Shown: piece by piece, positions 51,621 to 60,902 of the stretch
Numbering within the stretch: the first letter of the stretch is position 1
Layout of the letters: each line of letters begins with the position of its first letter
DNA from: Halobacterium sp. CBA1132
GTDB lineage: Archaea > Halobacteriota > Halobacteria > Halobacteriales > Halobacteriaceae
Direction: 5' to 3'
DNA length: 64,000 nt
Assembly (NCBI RefSeq): GCF_001485535.1
Contig: NZ_BCMZ01000001.1
Location: 2,480,001-2,544,000 of the forward strand
Notes under the pieces: generated by a model
Databases searched by the model: none
Seen by the model: the letters and a program-made list of their open reading frames with translations, nothing else
What the model was told of the DNA's origin: nothing
Position numbers and translations under genes: made by a program

Positions 51621-53461
51621 GGTCGGTACTTCCCCCCCACGCGGTCGATGACCACGAAACTGGCGGCTGTCACCGCGAGCAGAATCGTCCCCATCGCGGC
51701 TGCGGGCCCGACGCTCGGGCCCGCGGCGCGGTCGACGAGGTAGCGCTTCAGCGCCACGGGCATCGTGTACGCGTTCTCGCCCGCGAGCAGCACGGTGGCG
51801 TCGAACTCACCGATGCTGAGCGCGAACGCGAACGCCGCGCCCGCGAGCACGCCCGGCCACACGAGCGGCAGTTCCACGTCGTAGAGCGCCCGCGCTCGGC
51901 TCGCGCCCAGCGCCCGCGCGGACTCCACCAGTCGGTCGTCGACGGCCGAGAGCATCGGCGTGACGTTCCGCACCACGAACGGGTAGCCCGCGATGGCGTG
52001 CGCGGCGACGACGACCGCGCTCCCGACGACGCTGACGCGGTAGCCGAACAGCTCCACGCCGAACACCAGCGACTGCAGCATCCCGAACCCGACGACGATG
52101 CCGGAGACGGCGATGGGCGCCATCAACACCGCGTCGACGACCTTCCGGCCGCGGCCGCCGCGCGCGGAGAACGCCGCGATGACGACGCCCATCGGGAGCG
52201 CGAGCGCGAGCGCGCCGACGCCGAACAGCAGCGAGTTCCGCACCGCGACCGACGGCTGGGTGCGACTCCCGGCCTGCCGTTCGAGGAGGAACCGCCACCA
52301 CTCCAGCGTCGGATTCTCGAGGCCGCCGACGCTCGCCAGCACCATCGACGCCAGCGGCGCGAGGAACACGAGCGCGACGACGACGCCGTAGACGCCGATG
52401 CCGGCGCGCACGAGCGCGCCCCGCACGTCGACGTCCGCGAGCGCGAACAGCCGCTCCCGGGAGAGCGCGGTCCCCGAACCGCCGGCGGCGCGCTTGGACT
52501 CGTAGCGCAGGTAGACGTACGTCAGCGCCAGCGAGACAACCGTCTCCAGCGTCGCGAGCGCGGCGGCGGACTCCACGTCGAGTTGCTGGACGCGGGCGTA
52601 CAGCCACACCTCCACGGTCGCCAACTGGAGGCCGCCCAGCCCCAACACGATGGGAAACGTCATGAACGTGAACACGAACGTCAACACCGCGCTCGCCGCC
52701 AGCGCCGGCAGCAGTTGGGGCGCGACGATGTCGCGGAACGCCCGCAGCGGACTCGCACCCAGCGAGCGCGCCGTCTCGACGGCGCTGGCGTCGACGTTCT
52801 CCCAGGCCGACGTGACCATCCGCGTGACCAGCGGCGCGTTGTAGAACGCGTGCGCCAGCACCACGACTTTCAGCGTGTACAGTAGTTCGACCGTTCCCAG
52901 TCCGAGCGCCGTCAGGACGCCGTTGAGCGTGCCCTGCGTGCCGAACGTCGCGACGAACCCCACGACGACCATGATGGAGGGGAGCACGAACGGCAGGATG
53001 GTCAGCGACTGCAGCGTGCGCCGACCCGGGAACTCGAAGCGCGCGAGCACGTACGCCCCCGGCAGGCCGAGCGCGACGCTCGCCACCGTCGACAGGAACG
53101 CCTGCCACGCCGTGAACCCGAACAGCCCCTTCCGGACGTCCGGATAGCTCACCCACGCCTCGGGCAGCAGACCGGACCACTCAGCGTGGACGCGCACGCT
53201 CGCCAGCCACGCGAGCACGTCCCCGGGTACCTGCGCCGGGTGGGCGAACAGGCCGTGCGCGGCGCCCATGTAGAACTCGCTGGCGAGGACGTCCCGAATC
53301 GGCGCGGCGGCGTCCCCGAACGCCTCCACGAACACCGTCCACACGGGGTAGTAGAAGACGACGCCGAGCACGAGCAGCGTGCCGGCACCCACGACTGGCA
53401 ACACCAGTCTGCTCGCGTCGTCGGCGAGTCGGTCCGTCGCACTGGACAGCCGGTCGGTCAC
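51617..53461 (-). CDS. thiP: ABC transporter permease, two-domain, ThiP-like
   Basis: This 614-residue membrane protein is a fused pair of permease domains, each with about six helices. The two EAA-type loops are visible: ETARSLGASPLRAFRDIVAPQLL in the first half and ESARALGASRARALYDVELPLVW in the second. The ThiP/FbpB family has this duplication. It lies between thiB (53467) and thiQ, with only 5 bases to thiB. The cargo is set by the binding protein. Confidence 0.88.
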   Translation of the reverse strand: MTDRLSSATDRLADDASRLVLPVVGAGTLLVLGVVFYYPVWTVFVEAFGDAAAPIRDVLASEFYMGAAHGLFAHPAQVPGDVLAWLASVRVHAEWSGLLPEAWVSYPDVRKGLFGFTAWQAFLSTVASVALGLPGAYVLARFEFPGRRTLQSLTILPFVLPSIMVVVGFVATFGTQGTLNGVLTALGLGTVELLYTLKVVVLAHAFYNAPLVTRMVTSAWENVDASAVETARSLGASPLRAFRDIVAPQLLPALAASAVLTFVFTFMTFPIVLGLGGLQLATVEVWLYARVQQLDVESAAALATLETVVSLALTYVYLRYESKRAAGGSGTALSRERLFALADVDVRGALVRAGIGVYGVVVALVFLAPLASMVLASVGGLENPTLEWWRFLLERQAGSRTQPSVAVRNSLLFGVGALALALPMGVVIAAFSARGGRGRKVVDAVLMAPIAVSGIVVGFGMLQSLVFGVELFGYRVSVVGSAVVVAAHAIAGYPFVVRNVTPMLSAVDDRLVESARALGASRARALYDVELPLVWPGVLAGAAFAFALSIGEFDATVLLAGENAYTMPVALKRYLVDRAAGPSVGPAAAMGTILLAVTAASFVVIDRVGGKYRP

Positions 53462-53466
53462 GCGCG

Positions 53467-54594
53467 TCAGTTACTCGCGACCAACTGCGCCCACGACTCG
53501 GTCCACTCGTCGAGGTTCCCCGCGAGCTCCTCGTACGTGAACGTGACCGGCTCGGGCGGCTCCTTGGCGTACTCCGCGTACCCCTCGGGCAGCGACGCGG
53601 TGGTCGTCGCGGGAATCTGGACGTTCTTCTGGGCGACGTTCGCCTGCGCGTCGTCGGTGAGCACGAAGTCCACGAACTCGGCGGCGGTCTCGGGCCGGTC
53701 GCTGTCCGCGAACCGCCCGACCGTCTCGGGGTTGGCGTACCCTTGGTCGTTCAGGAAACTGACCTGGTGGTGGGGGAGTTGCTCCTCGCTGTGGTAGTAC
53801 ACCTGGTCGGTGGAGTAGGAGACGACCATCGGGCGCTCGTTCGCGAGGAACGCGTCGTAGGCGGGCTGCCAGTCGTCGAGCACGCGCACGTTGTTGTCGA
53901 GCAGTCCCTCCCAGTAGTCGAGATAGCCATCTGGGCCCTTCTCGTGAATCGTCCAGAGGAGGAACGCCAGTCCGGGGTCGCTGGACTGGGCGTTCTGCGC
54001 GAGCAGCGTCCCCTCGTAGGCGGGTTCGAGGAGCGCGTCGAACGTCTCCGGGTTGTCGATTTCGGTGCTGTCGTAGACCGGCGTGATGTACCCCGTGTCG
54101 TAGGCGACGACGCGGTTCTCCGGGTCGACCTCCAGGCTCTCCTTGACGTCGCCGTCGTTGTCGAGATCCGCGCGCAGGTCATCGAAGAGGTCGCTGTCCG
54201 GGAGTTGCTGGTCGACGCGCACGAGGTCGGGCGTGTTCAGGCCGACGAAGAGGTCGGCGTCGATGCCCGCGTTCTGGTCTTTGCGCCGGATGTACTCGCT
54301 GATGCCGTTGCTCGGCGCGGTGTACTCGATTTCGGTGTCGTGGTCGGCCTCCCACTGGTCTTTCAGCCAGCGACCCGCGGTCCCCTCGTCACCGAAGAAG
54401 GAGTCGTAGGTCGCGATTGTCAGCGGACCCGTCGGCTCGCTCGTCGTTTCGCTGGTCGTGCCGCTCGTCGTCCCGCCGGTCGTCGTGCCGCTGGTCGTGT
54501 TGTCCTGTTCGCCCTCCTCGACCTGCAGGCAGCCGGCGGTCAGTAGTCCCGCGACGCCGGCACCGGCCGTCTTGAGGTAGTCACGCCGTCTCAT
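53467..54594 (-). CDS. thiB: Thiamine-binding-type ABC substrate-binding lipoprotein
   Basis: This 375-residue protein starts MRRRDYLKTAGAGVAGLLTAGC, a Tat signal with lipobox cysteine C22, so it is an exported lipoprotein. A T/S/G-rich linker (about 25-55) is followed by a periplasmic-binding-like fold beginning PLTIATYDSFFGDEG, the ThiB/TbpA opening (TYDSF). Further matches are VRVDQQLPDSDLFDDL and GTLLAQNAQSSDPGLAFLLW. Thiamine is the likely cargo; a related compound is possible. No TPP riboswitch is visible in the short upstream region. Confidence 0.85.
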   Translation of the reverse strand: MRRRDYLKTAGAGVAGLLTAGCLQVEEGEQDNTTSGTTTGGTTSGTTSETTSEPTGPLTIATYDSFFGDEGTAGRWLKDQWEADHDTEIEYTAPSNGISEYIRRKDQNAGIDADLFVGLNTPDLVRVDQQLPDSDLFDDLRADLDNDGDVKESLEVDPENRVVAYDTGYITPVYDSTEIDNPETFDALLEPAYEGTLLAQNAQSSDPGLAFLLWTIHEKGPDGYLDYWEGLLDNNVRVLDDWQPAYDAFLANERPMVVSYSTDQVYYHSEEQLPHHQVSFLNDQGYANPETVGRFADSDRPETAAEFVDFVLTDDAQANVAQKNVQIPATTTASLPEGYAEYAKEPPEPVTFTYEELAGNLDEWTESWAQLVASN

Positions 54595-54651
54595 TACCCG
54601 GTTGTTTCTTGGTGTGGTAGAAAAGGCCGTCGTTTCCCGCGGTTCCGGCGG

Positions 54652-56841
54652 TTACTCCCGCAGCGCCAGCGCAGCGGCCGCGACGAGCACGAACAGCCCC
54701 GATACGACGCCGAAGCCCGGCGCCTCACCGGGACTCTGCGGCGGCGCGATGTCCGCACCCGGGTCCGCTGTCGTCGTCGACTCGGACGTCGTGGGCGCCG
54801 CCACCTCGGTGCTCGTCGCTGTCTCCGTCGCTCGCTCGGTGGTCGTCACCGTCCCGGTCGTGGTTTCGGTCGGTTCGGTCGTCTGCTCCGTTGTCGTGGT
54901 CGGCTCGGTCGTCGGCTCACTCGTCGTCAAGTCGTCGACGCCACCCGAACCGCCCGGGTCGTACGGGTCGCTGTCGCCGCTGTCGCCGTTGCCGTCGTCG
55001 CTCGTCGTGGTTGTGGAGCCCGTCGTCGCTCCCTCGATGGTCGTCTCGTCCGTCACCGTCACCGACATCGACGCGGTGTCCCTGTCGCCGGACCCGTCGT
55101 CGGCAGTCAGCGTCACCTCGTACGTTCCGTCGCCGGCGTAGGTGTGCGTGACCGTCTTCCCGGTGGCACTGCTTCCGTCACCGAACGTCCACTCGTAGTC
55201 AACGTCCCCGGTCGCGTCGGAGACGGACGACGGCGAGAGCTGTACGCTCTCGTCTTCCTCGACGGTCTCGGTGTCGTTGAGCGCTACTGAGAGGTCAGCG
55301 GTTTCGACGGTGAGCGCGTTCGTGTCCGTCGCGTCCTCGTTGCCCTGTCCGTCGCTGGCCGTGACCGTCGCGTTCCAGTCGCCCTCGCTGACGTTCTCCC
55401 CGACAGTCACGTTCGCGGCGTACTCGTCGCCGTCCTCGTGTGCGAGTTCGACAGTGCCCGCGTCGAAGCCCGCGAGGTCCGCAGTCACGGTGCCGACGTC
55501 GCCCGTGACCGTGGCGTTCACGCGCACCTCGTCACCGGGCGAGACGGTGCCGTTCCCGTCGGTCACGTCCGTGAGATTCGCGGCTTCCACGTTCGGCACC
55601 ACGTCGTCGACGCTCGCGGTGTCCTCAGTACCGGGTGACACGCTATCGCCAGCAGACGACGCGGACTCCAGCGTCGCCGTGTACTCGCCGTCCGTCGACC
55701 TGTTGTACGTCGCCGTGTACGCGTACGGGCTCGTGCCCGTCTCCGCGAAGTCCGAGAGCGTGAGCGTCGTGTTCTCCGGCCCCGACAGCGAGACATCCAG
55801 CGACGAGAGGTCGTGGTTCGTCGTGACGTTCACCGTCACGTTCTGCCCGCCGGTCGCATTCGCCTCGAACTCTTCGACCGACAGCGGGTCGGGGTAGCTG
55901 GAGACGCCCGCGACGCCGGCGCTCTTTTCGGCACTGACCGAGTCACCGCTCTCGTCCCTGATCTTCCTCGTTGTTCCGTTTATGTACGTGTATGCCAGGT
56001 CGCTGTTCTGCAGGTGGACAATTTCGAGGTCCCCGTCCCCTGCCCAGTCCACGCCCGCTATCGGGGTCTTTTTTGTGTTGTTGCTGGAGTCCCGGAACTG
56101 GTCGGTCGTTCCGTTGGCGTTCACGACTTCGGGGTATCCGCTGCCGTCGATTGCGGGCACCCAGTAGGATCCGTCCTGGTAGATATCCACCGGGGCGCCG
56201 GCCGCGCCCTTGTCGCCGAAGTTCTGGTACGACACCTCCGTCGCACCGCTGCTGTTGTAGTAGTGTAGCGTCTTCGAGGTTCCGATGTATACAATCTCGC
56301 GTTCGCCATGTCCGTCGAAGTCGACGGCGCCGAGGAGCCCCGATGCCTTCTCGTCGGAGATCTGTGCCGTACCGGATACGTTCGCGTACCGTAGGTGTTT
56401 GCTGTCGGCGTCCGCGTACAGCACTTCCGGGATTCCATCGCCCGTCCAGTCGTCGACGCCGAGACTGGTTTTCGAATACGGGACGTTATCCGCGAGGTCA
56501 TGCGTCTCGTTGTTCGCGTCGACCGCTTTGAGATCCCCGTTGCTGGTCACATACGGGGCTTCGAGCCGACCGTCGCTGTCCAGGTCAGCCATCGGGCCGA
56601 CGTGTTCGGCGTCCGCACCGCTGGTCCGGACGCTCGTCCCGTTAGCGAGCATGAACGTGACGTTGTCGTTGTCGACGTAGACAAACTTGACTACGTTCGA
56701 TTCCCCCGTCGGGTCGGTAGCCGCCGAGCTTCCCGCCACCGACCCGACGCCAGCCGCAGTCGCGGCCGCGACGAGTAGTAACGCGACTCCGACGGCCACC
56801 ACCCGCCGTAGGATCGCGTTGCCGCCCCCACTGTCAGTCAT
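54652..56841 (-). CDS. Large surface protein with PKD domain and PGF-CTERM
   Basis: This 729-residue exported protein has an N-terminal signal (about 1-45: MTDSGGGNAILRRVVAVGVALLL). It then shows a repeated region with DxDxDG-like acidic turns (ADLDSDGR, VDDWTGDGI, AVDFDGHG, GVDWAGDGD), similar to FG-GAP/calcium-binding propellers. Ig-like stretches follow, then a PKD domain (YEWTFGDGSSATGKTVTHTY, about 547-585), a T/S/E/P-rich stalk (about 610-705) and the PGF-CTERM signal (PGFGVVSG, 708-715) for archaeosortase lipid anchoring. Many NxS/T sites suggest glycosylation. The ligand is unknown. Confidence 0.85.
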   Translation of the reverse strand: MTDSGGGNAILRRVVAVGVALLLVAAATAAGVGSVAGSSAATDPTGESNVVKFVYVDNDNVTFMLANGTSVRTSGADAEHVGPMADLDSDGRLEAPYVTSNGDLKAVDANNETHDLADNVPYSKTSLGVDDWTGDGIPEVLYADADSKHLRYANVSGTAQISDEKASGLLGAVDFDGHGEREIVYIGTSKTLHYYNSSGATEVSYQNFGDKGAAGAPVDIYQDGSYWVPAIDGSGYPEVVNANGTTDQFRDSSNNTKKTPIAGVDWAGDGDLEIVHLQNSDLAYTYINGTTRKIRDESGDSVSAEKSAGVAGVSSYPDPLSVEEFEANATGGQNVTVNVTTNHDLSSLDVSLSGPENTTLTLSDFAETGTSPYAYTATYNRSTDGEYTATLESASSAGDSVSPGTEDTASVDDVVPNVEAANLTDVTDGNGTVSPGDEVRVNATVTGDVGTVTADLAGFDAGTVELAHEDGDEYAANVTVGENVSEGDWNATVTASDGQGNEDATDTNALTVETADLSVALNDTETVEEDESVQLSPSSVSDATGDVDYEWTFGDGSSATGKTVTHTYAGDGTYEVTLTADDGSGDRDTASMSVTVTDETTIEGATTGSTTTTSDDGNGDSGDSDPYDPGGSGGVDDLTTSEPTTEPTTTTEQTTEPTETTTGTVTTTERATETATSTEVAAPTTSESTTTADPGADIAPPQSPGEAPGFGVVSGLFVLVAAAALALRE

Positions 56842-56992
56842 ATTGAATACACGACGTTTCTCGCGGAAAGGGATTATTGCCAGATTTCTAGGACTGGGGC
56901 CTGAGACGGCCACTAAGACTAAAAGAGGGTGTGGGGTCTGGGCGGGACCGCCGCGCCGAACGCTTTTGCCAGCGCCCGCGGTAGTTCGTTGT

Positions 56993-58009
56993 GTGCCCCC
57001 GTCACGAACCACCACGCTAGCCACCGTCCTCGCCGTGCTCCTCGCCGCCGCCGCGCTGCTCCTCGGCGCCGTCTTCGGGACGGTGTTCTTCGCGGTCACG
57101 GTCGCGTACCTCCTCGTGCCGATTCACCGCCGCGTCCAGCGACTCGGCCTGCCGCCGTGGTGGTCGAGCGCGACCACTGCCGCGCTCGCGTCGCTGGCGG
57201 TCCTCCTCCCAGTCTCCGCCGGTCTCTACGTCCTCACGGACCGCGCCGGCGGCCTCATGGACGCCCTCGAAGGGCTGCCGGAGGTCGTGACGCTGGCGTT
57301 CTACGGCTACGAGTACCCAATCGAAGTTGGCACCGTCACCGACATCGCGCTGTCGTTCCTCGCGGAGTTCGCGGTCGACGCCGCCGTCGCGCTCCCGGAA
57401 CTCGCGCTGAAGTTCACGCTGTTCGGGATGGTGGTCTTCGGACTGTTGCTCGCCCACGAGGACGCCGAGCGCGCGCTCATCGCGACGGTTCCCGGCGCCT
57501 ACCACGACGTCGTGCGGTCGCTGGCTCGGCGCGCCAGCGCGACGCTGTACGCCATCTACGTGCTGCAGGCGGTGACCGCGCTCGCGACGACTGTCGTCGC
57601 GCTCCCGGTGTTCCTCGCGCTCGGCGTCCCCTACCCCGTCACGCTCGCCGCGCTCGCGGGCATCCTCCAGTTCATTCCCATCGTCGGCCCGTCGCTGGTC
57701 GTCGGCGCCGTCGCACTCTACTGGGCGAGCATCGGCAACGTGTCCGGCGCAATCCTCGTCGTCGTGGTCGCGGGCGTGCTGGTGGCGTGGCTGCCCGACG
57801 TCATCGTCCGCCCACGGCTCTCCCGGCGGACCGCCGACCTCCCGGGGAGCCTCTACTTCGTCGGGTTCACAGGCGGCCTGCTCACCGTCGGCCCCATCGG
57901 CATCATCGCGGGGCCGCTGGTCGTCGCGCTCGTCGTCGAGGCCGCGAGCCTGCTCGCGGACGAGCACCGCGGCACGCAGTCGTCGCTGCTCCCCGAGGAG
58001 TGGCCGTGA
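56993..58009 (+). CDS. AI-2E family membrane transporter
   Basis: This 338-residue membrane protein has about eight transmembrane segments and the AI-2E/PerM-type conserved end (ILQFIPIVGPSLVVG, VRPRLSRRTADLP, GPIGIIAGPLVVALVVEA). The start is a GTG at 56993-56995 (VPPSRTTTLATVL), since no ATG fits the frame. Archaeal members can be Na+/H+ antiporters or of unknown cargo; the quorum-sensing role does not apply in general. It is convergent with the rhodanese gene; the stops touch. Confidence 0.8.
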   Translation: MPPSRTTTLATVLAVLLAAAALLLGAVFGTVFFAVTVAYLLVPIHRRVQRLGLPPWWSSATTAALASLAVLLPVSAGLYVLTDRAGGLMDALEGLPEVVTLAFYGYEYPIEVGTVTDIALSFLAEFAVDAAVALPELALKFTLFGMVVFGLLLAHEDAERALIATVPGAYHDVVRSLARRASATLYAIYVLQAVTALATTVVALPVFLALGVPYPVTLAALAGILQFIPIVGPSLVVGAVALYWASIGNVSGAILVVVVAGVLVAWLPDVIVRPRLSRRTADLPGSLYFVGFTGGLLTVGPIGIIAGPLVVALVVEAASLLADEHRGTQSSLLPEEWP

Positions 58010-58837
58010 CTACTCGACTGGGTGGCCGCGCTCGGTCCAGTCCGTGAGGCTCCCCTCGTAGAACGCGACGTCCGGGAAGCCGAGCCAGCGCAACACGACG
58101 AACGTGTGGCTGATGCGGCGCGCAGTGTTGCAGTAGAGGACGACGCGCTCGTCGGGCGTGACGCCGCGCTCCGCGAGCAGACTCTCGATTTCCCCGCGGG
58201 GCTTCAGGCCGCGCGTCTCGTCGTCGACGACTTCCTTCCAGTCGAGGTTCACCGCGCCCGGGATGTGGCCCTCGGCGTACTCCTCGGGTTCGCGGGTGTC
58301 GACGACGACAGCGTCGGGGTCGTCCGTCGCCGCGAGCACGTCGTCGGCGTCCACGAACACGCTCTCGTCGGGGTCGCCCGGCTGGTAGTCGGTCGGCGTC
58401 ACGTCCGGCGCCTCGTCGGTAGTCTCGTGGTCACGCAGCCACGCGCTGTAGTCACCGTCGAACAACCGCAGGTCGTCGTGGCCGTAGTACAGCGCAGTGA
58501 CGAGGAACCGCGCCGCGAACACGCCGTGCGTGTCGTCGTACGCGACGATGGTGTCCCCGCGTTCGATACCGGCTTCGCTCAACAGCGCCGCCCAGTGGTC
58601 GCGCTCGGGCATCATTCCCTCGGGGTCTGCTCGCGGGTCGCTTCGCTCCCCGTTCGCACGTTCCGCGTCGCGTTGCGACGCGTGCCCATCGGCCCGGAAC
58701 TCGTCGAAGGGAACGTTGACCGCGTCCGGGAGGTGGCCGATACCGTCGTACTCCCACGCGTCGCGAACGTCCACGACGGCGACGTCGTCGATGTGTTCGG
58801 CGAGCCAGTCCGCGGACGCGACCCATTCCTCGCTCAT
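58010..58837 (-). CDS. Thiosulfate sulfurtransferase (two-domain rhodanese)
   Basis: This 275-residue protein has two rhodanese domains. The N-terminal one (VVDVRDAWEYDGIGHLPDAVN) has a loop VAYDDTHGVFAAR without a cysteine and is structural. The C-terminal one (VVDTREPEEYAEGHIPGAVN) has the active-site loop VLYCNTARRIS with the catalytic Cys. It transfers a sulfur atom from thiosulfate to cyanide or thiols. Start ATG 58835-58837 gives MSEEWVASAD; upstream in-frame sequence is not family-like. It is divergent from the second rhodanese at 59047-59901. Confidence 0.88.
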   Translation of the reverse strand: MSEEWVASADWLAEHIDDVAVVDVRDAWEYDGIGHLPDAVNVPFDEFRADGHASQRDAERANGERSDPRADPEGMMPERDHWAALLSEAGIERGDTIVAYDDTHGVFAARFLVTALYYGHDDLRLFDGDYSAWLRDHETTDEAPDVTPTDYQPGDPDESVFVDADDVLAATDDPDAVVVDTREPEEYAEGHIPGAVNLDWKEVVDDETRGLKPRGEIESLLAERGVTPDERVVLYCNTARRISHTFVVLRWLGFPDVAFYEGSLTDWTERGHPVE

Positions 58838-59046
58838 GACCACAGCGAGGAGTTCGCGCGCCTTAGCCTCCCTGCTGTCGCCGTCGCTCCTAGATACCAG
58901 AACTTCTTGCCGATTGATTGCCGGACTCGCGGCGAGGCACTCGGGTAGTGGCCACTCCACCGGAAACAATTGCTGGTAAACTCGATGCCCGGGGGAACCT
59001 GCCGGCGTAGCCGGTAGTTATGGGGCCGCGTGTTGTACGAACGTGT

Positions 59047-59901
59047 ATGGCAGAATACGCCAAAGACGTACTCGTCACTGCGGACTGGGTCGAGGAGCAC
59101 CTCGACGAGTTCGAGAGTGACGACCCCGAGTATCGACTCGTCGAAGTCGACGTCGACACGGAGGCGTACGACGACGAACACGCCCCCGGCGCAATCGGCT
59201 TCAACTGGGAGACCCAACTGCAGGACCAGACGCAGCGGGACATCCTCGAGCAGGACGACTTCGAGGACCTCCTCGGTAGCCACGGCATCACCGAGGACTC
59301 CACGGTCGTCCTCTACGGCGACAACTCCAACTGGTTCGCCGCCTACGCCTACTGGCAGTTCAAGTACTACGGCCACGACGACGTGCGCCTGCTTGACGGC
59401 GGCCGCGAGTTCTGGGTCGAACACGACTACCCGACCACGGACGAGGCCCCTGACTTCTCCGAGCAGACCTACGAAGCCGGCGGCCCGCGCGAGTCCATCC
59501 GCGCGTACCGCGACGACGTCGAGAAGGCCATCGACCGCGGCGTTCCGCTCGTCGACGTTCGCAGTCCCGAGGAGTTCAGCGGCGAAGTCCTCGCGCCGCC
59601 AGGACTCCAGGAGACCGCCCAGCGCGGCGGCCACATCCCGGGCGCGAAGAACATCTCGTGGGCGGCCGTCACGAACGACGACGGCACCTTCAAGACCAGC
59701 GACGAACTCGAAGCGCTCTACGCCGAGGAAGGCATCGACGGCGACGGCACCACCGTCGCGTACTGCCGCATCGGCGAGCGCTCGTCGGTCGCGTGGTTCG
59801 CGCTCCACGAACTGCTCGGGTACGACGACACCGTCAACTACGACGGGTCGTGGACCGAGTGGGGCAACCTCGTCGACGCCCCCATCGAGACGGGCGAGTA
59901 A
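59047..59901 (+). CDS. Thiosulfate sulfurtransferase (two-domain rhodanese)
   Basis: This 284-residue protein has an inactive N-terminal rhodanese domain (VEVDVDTEAYDDEHAPGAIGF, VVLYGDNSNWFAAYAYW) and an active C-terminal one (LVDVRSPEEFSGE, YCRIGERSS with catalytic Cys about 238). It resembles the neighbour at 58010-58837 in plan, so the divergent pair may arise from an old duplication. The start ATG at 59047 (MAEYAKDVLVTADW) is preceded by AT-rich DNA. Haloarchaea often have such tandem tssA/tssB genes. Confidence 0.9.
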   Translation: MAEYAKDVLVTADWVEEHLDEFESDDPEYRLVEVDVDTEAYDDEHAPGAIGFNWETQLQDQTQRDILEQDDFEDLLGSHGITEDSTVVLYGDNSNWFAAYAYWQFKYYGHDDVRLLDGGREFWVEHDYPTTDEAPDFSEQTYEAGGPRESIRAYRDDVEKAIDRGVPLVDVRSPEEFSGEVLAPPGLQETAQRGGHIPGAKNISWAAVTNDDGTFKTSDELEALYAEEGIDGDGTTVAYCRIGERSSVAWFALHELLGYDDTVNYDGSWTEWGNLVDAPIETGE

Positions 59902-60153
59902 GGTCACGAGCGAGACCGAAGGCGAGTAACCCGGACACCACTCACTTTTTCGCGACGCCCGCCGCGTAGCCGCTGCACTCCCCGAGAACGGCCACAAGGG
60001 GTTTTGCACGTCCTCCGTTAGCACCACTCGGGTGTCCCCTTCCCCCGGGTCCCCACCCGACTCCCCCTCGTCGGGCCGCACTCCCCCACCGCGGCCCGCA
60101 TTTCGTTCGCCGCGACGACAGCATACAAGCCACGGGAGCGCCTACGCCGTGGT

Positions 60154-60783
60154 ATGACCCCCAGCGAGTTCCTCGACGCCGTCCGCGACGACAACGAGAC
60201 CGCGCTCTCCCGACTCGGCTCCTCGAAGTCCCTGTACGCCGCTACCGGCGGCGAGATGGACGCCGGCCCCGTCCTCGAAGCCGCCGCCGACGCCGAGTAC
60301 GTCGCCGCGCAGACGTTCCACGCGTGGGCCGACAGCGAGGACCACGACGCCGCCCGCGACGCCTTCGAGACCACTGCCAGCGAGGAGGACGACCACACCG
60401 ACGCCGTCCTCGCCGAACTCGACGACTACCAGCCCGACGACGACGCCACCGGCATGCAGGCGTATCTCCGCGGCCTCGACGGTACCGTCGAGCGCGCCGG
60501 CGCCCTCCTCGGCCGTATTCTCGCGACGGAGAAGTCCAAAGAACAGCTCACGGGCTTCTTCGTCGGGCAGGCCGACCCCCAGACTGCCAGCGTCTTCCGC
60601 GGCCTCAAGGGCGACCTCGACGACCAGCGCGAGCGCGCGCTCGACCTCCTCGAAACCGTCTGCGAGGACGACGCCGACTGGGACGCCGCGAAGGACGCCG
60701 CCGACGGCGCCATTCAGGCAGCCTACGACGAGTACACCGAACAGCTCGAATCCATGGGCGTCAACCCCAAGCCCGTCTGCTGA
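60154..60783 (+). CDS. Rubrerythrin/ferritin-like four-helix protein
   Basis: This 209-residue protein is helical with Glu/His spacing of ferritin-like folds: ADAEYVAAQTFHAWADSEDHDAARDAF and EEDDHTDAVLAELDDYQP, which provide E and H ligand candidates in the first half. The second half has ILATEKSKEQLTGFFVGQADPQTASVF. It is not a canonical rubrerythrin (no rubredoxin domain), but haloarchaeal annotation puts such proteins in the rubrerythrin group. A role in oxidative stress or iron is inference. It precedes leuS on the same strand. Confidence 0.65.
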   Translation: MTPSEFLDAVRDDNETALSRLGSSKSLYAATGGEMDAGPVLEAAADAEYVAAQTFHAWADSEDHDAARDAFETTASEEDDHTDAVLAELDDYQPDDDATGMQAYLRGLDGTVERAGALLGRILATEKSKEQLTGFFVGQADPQTASVFRGLKGDLDDQRERALDLLETVCEDDADWDAAKDAADGAIQAAYDEYTEQLESMGVNPKPVC

Positions 60784-60902
60784 CGCGCGCTGTCGGTTCG
60801 CAAACGCCGACACTCCACTACATTTCCCTTCTCGCCGCCGCTCGCGTCGGTGCCCGGATGGAAAGGTATAGGGCGCCGACCCGCCGAAACACGCACAAGC
60901 AG

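Noticed and set aside
54595-54651. TPP riboswitch before the thiamine-type transporter
   Set aside because: The upstream gap is about 57 bases and has no thi-box motifs.
59942-60133. Open frame of 63 codons on the minus strand between the rhodanese and rubrerythrin-like genes
   Set aside because: Basic, low-complexity product, no promoter in place; the gap 59902-60153 shows nothing else I can support.
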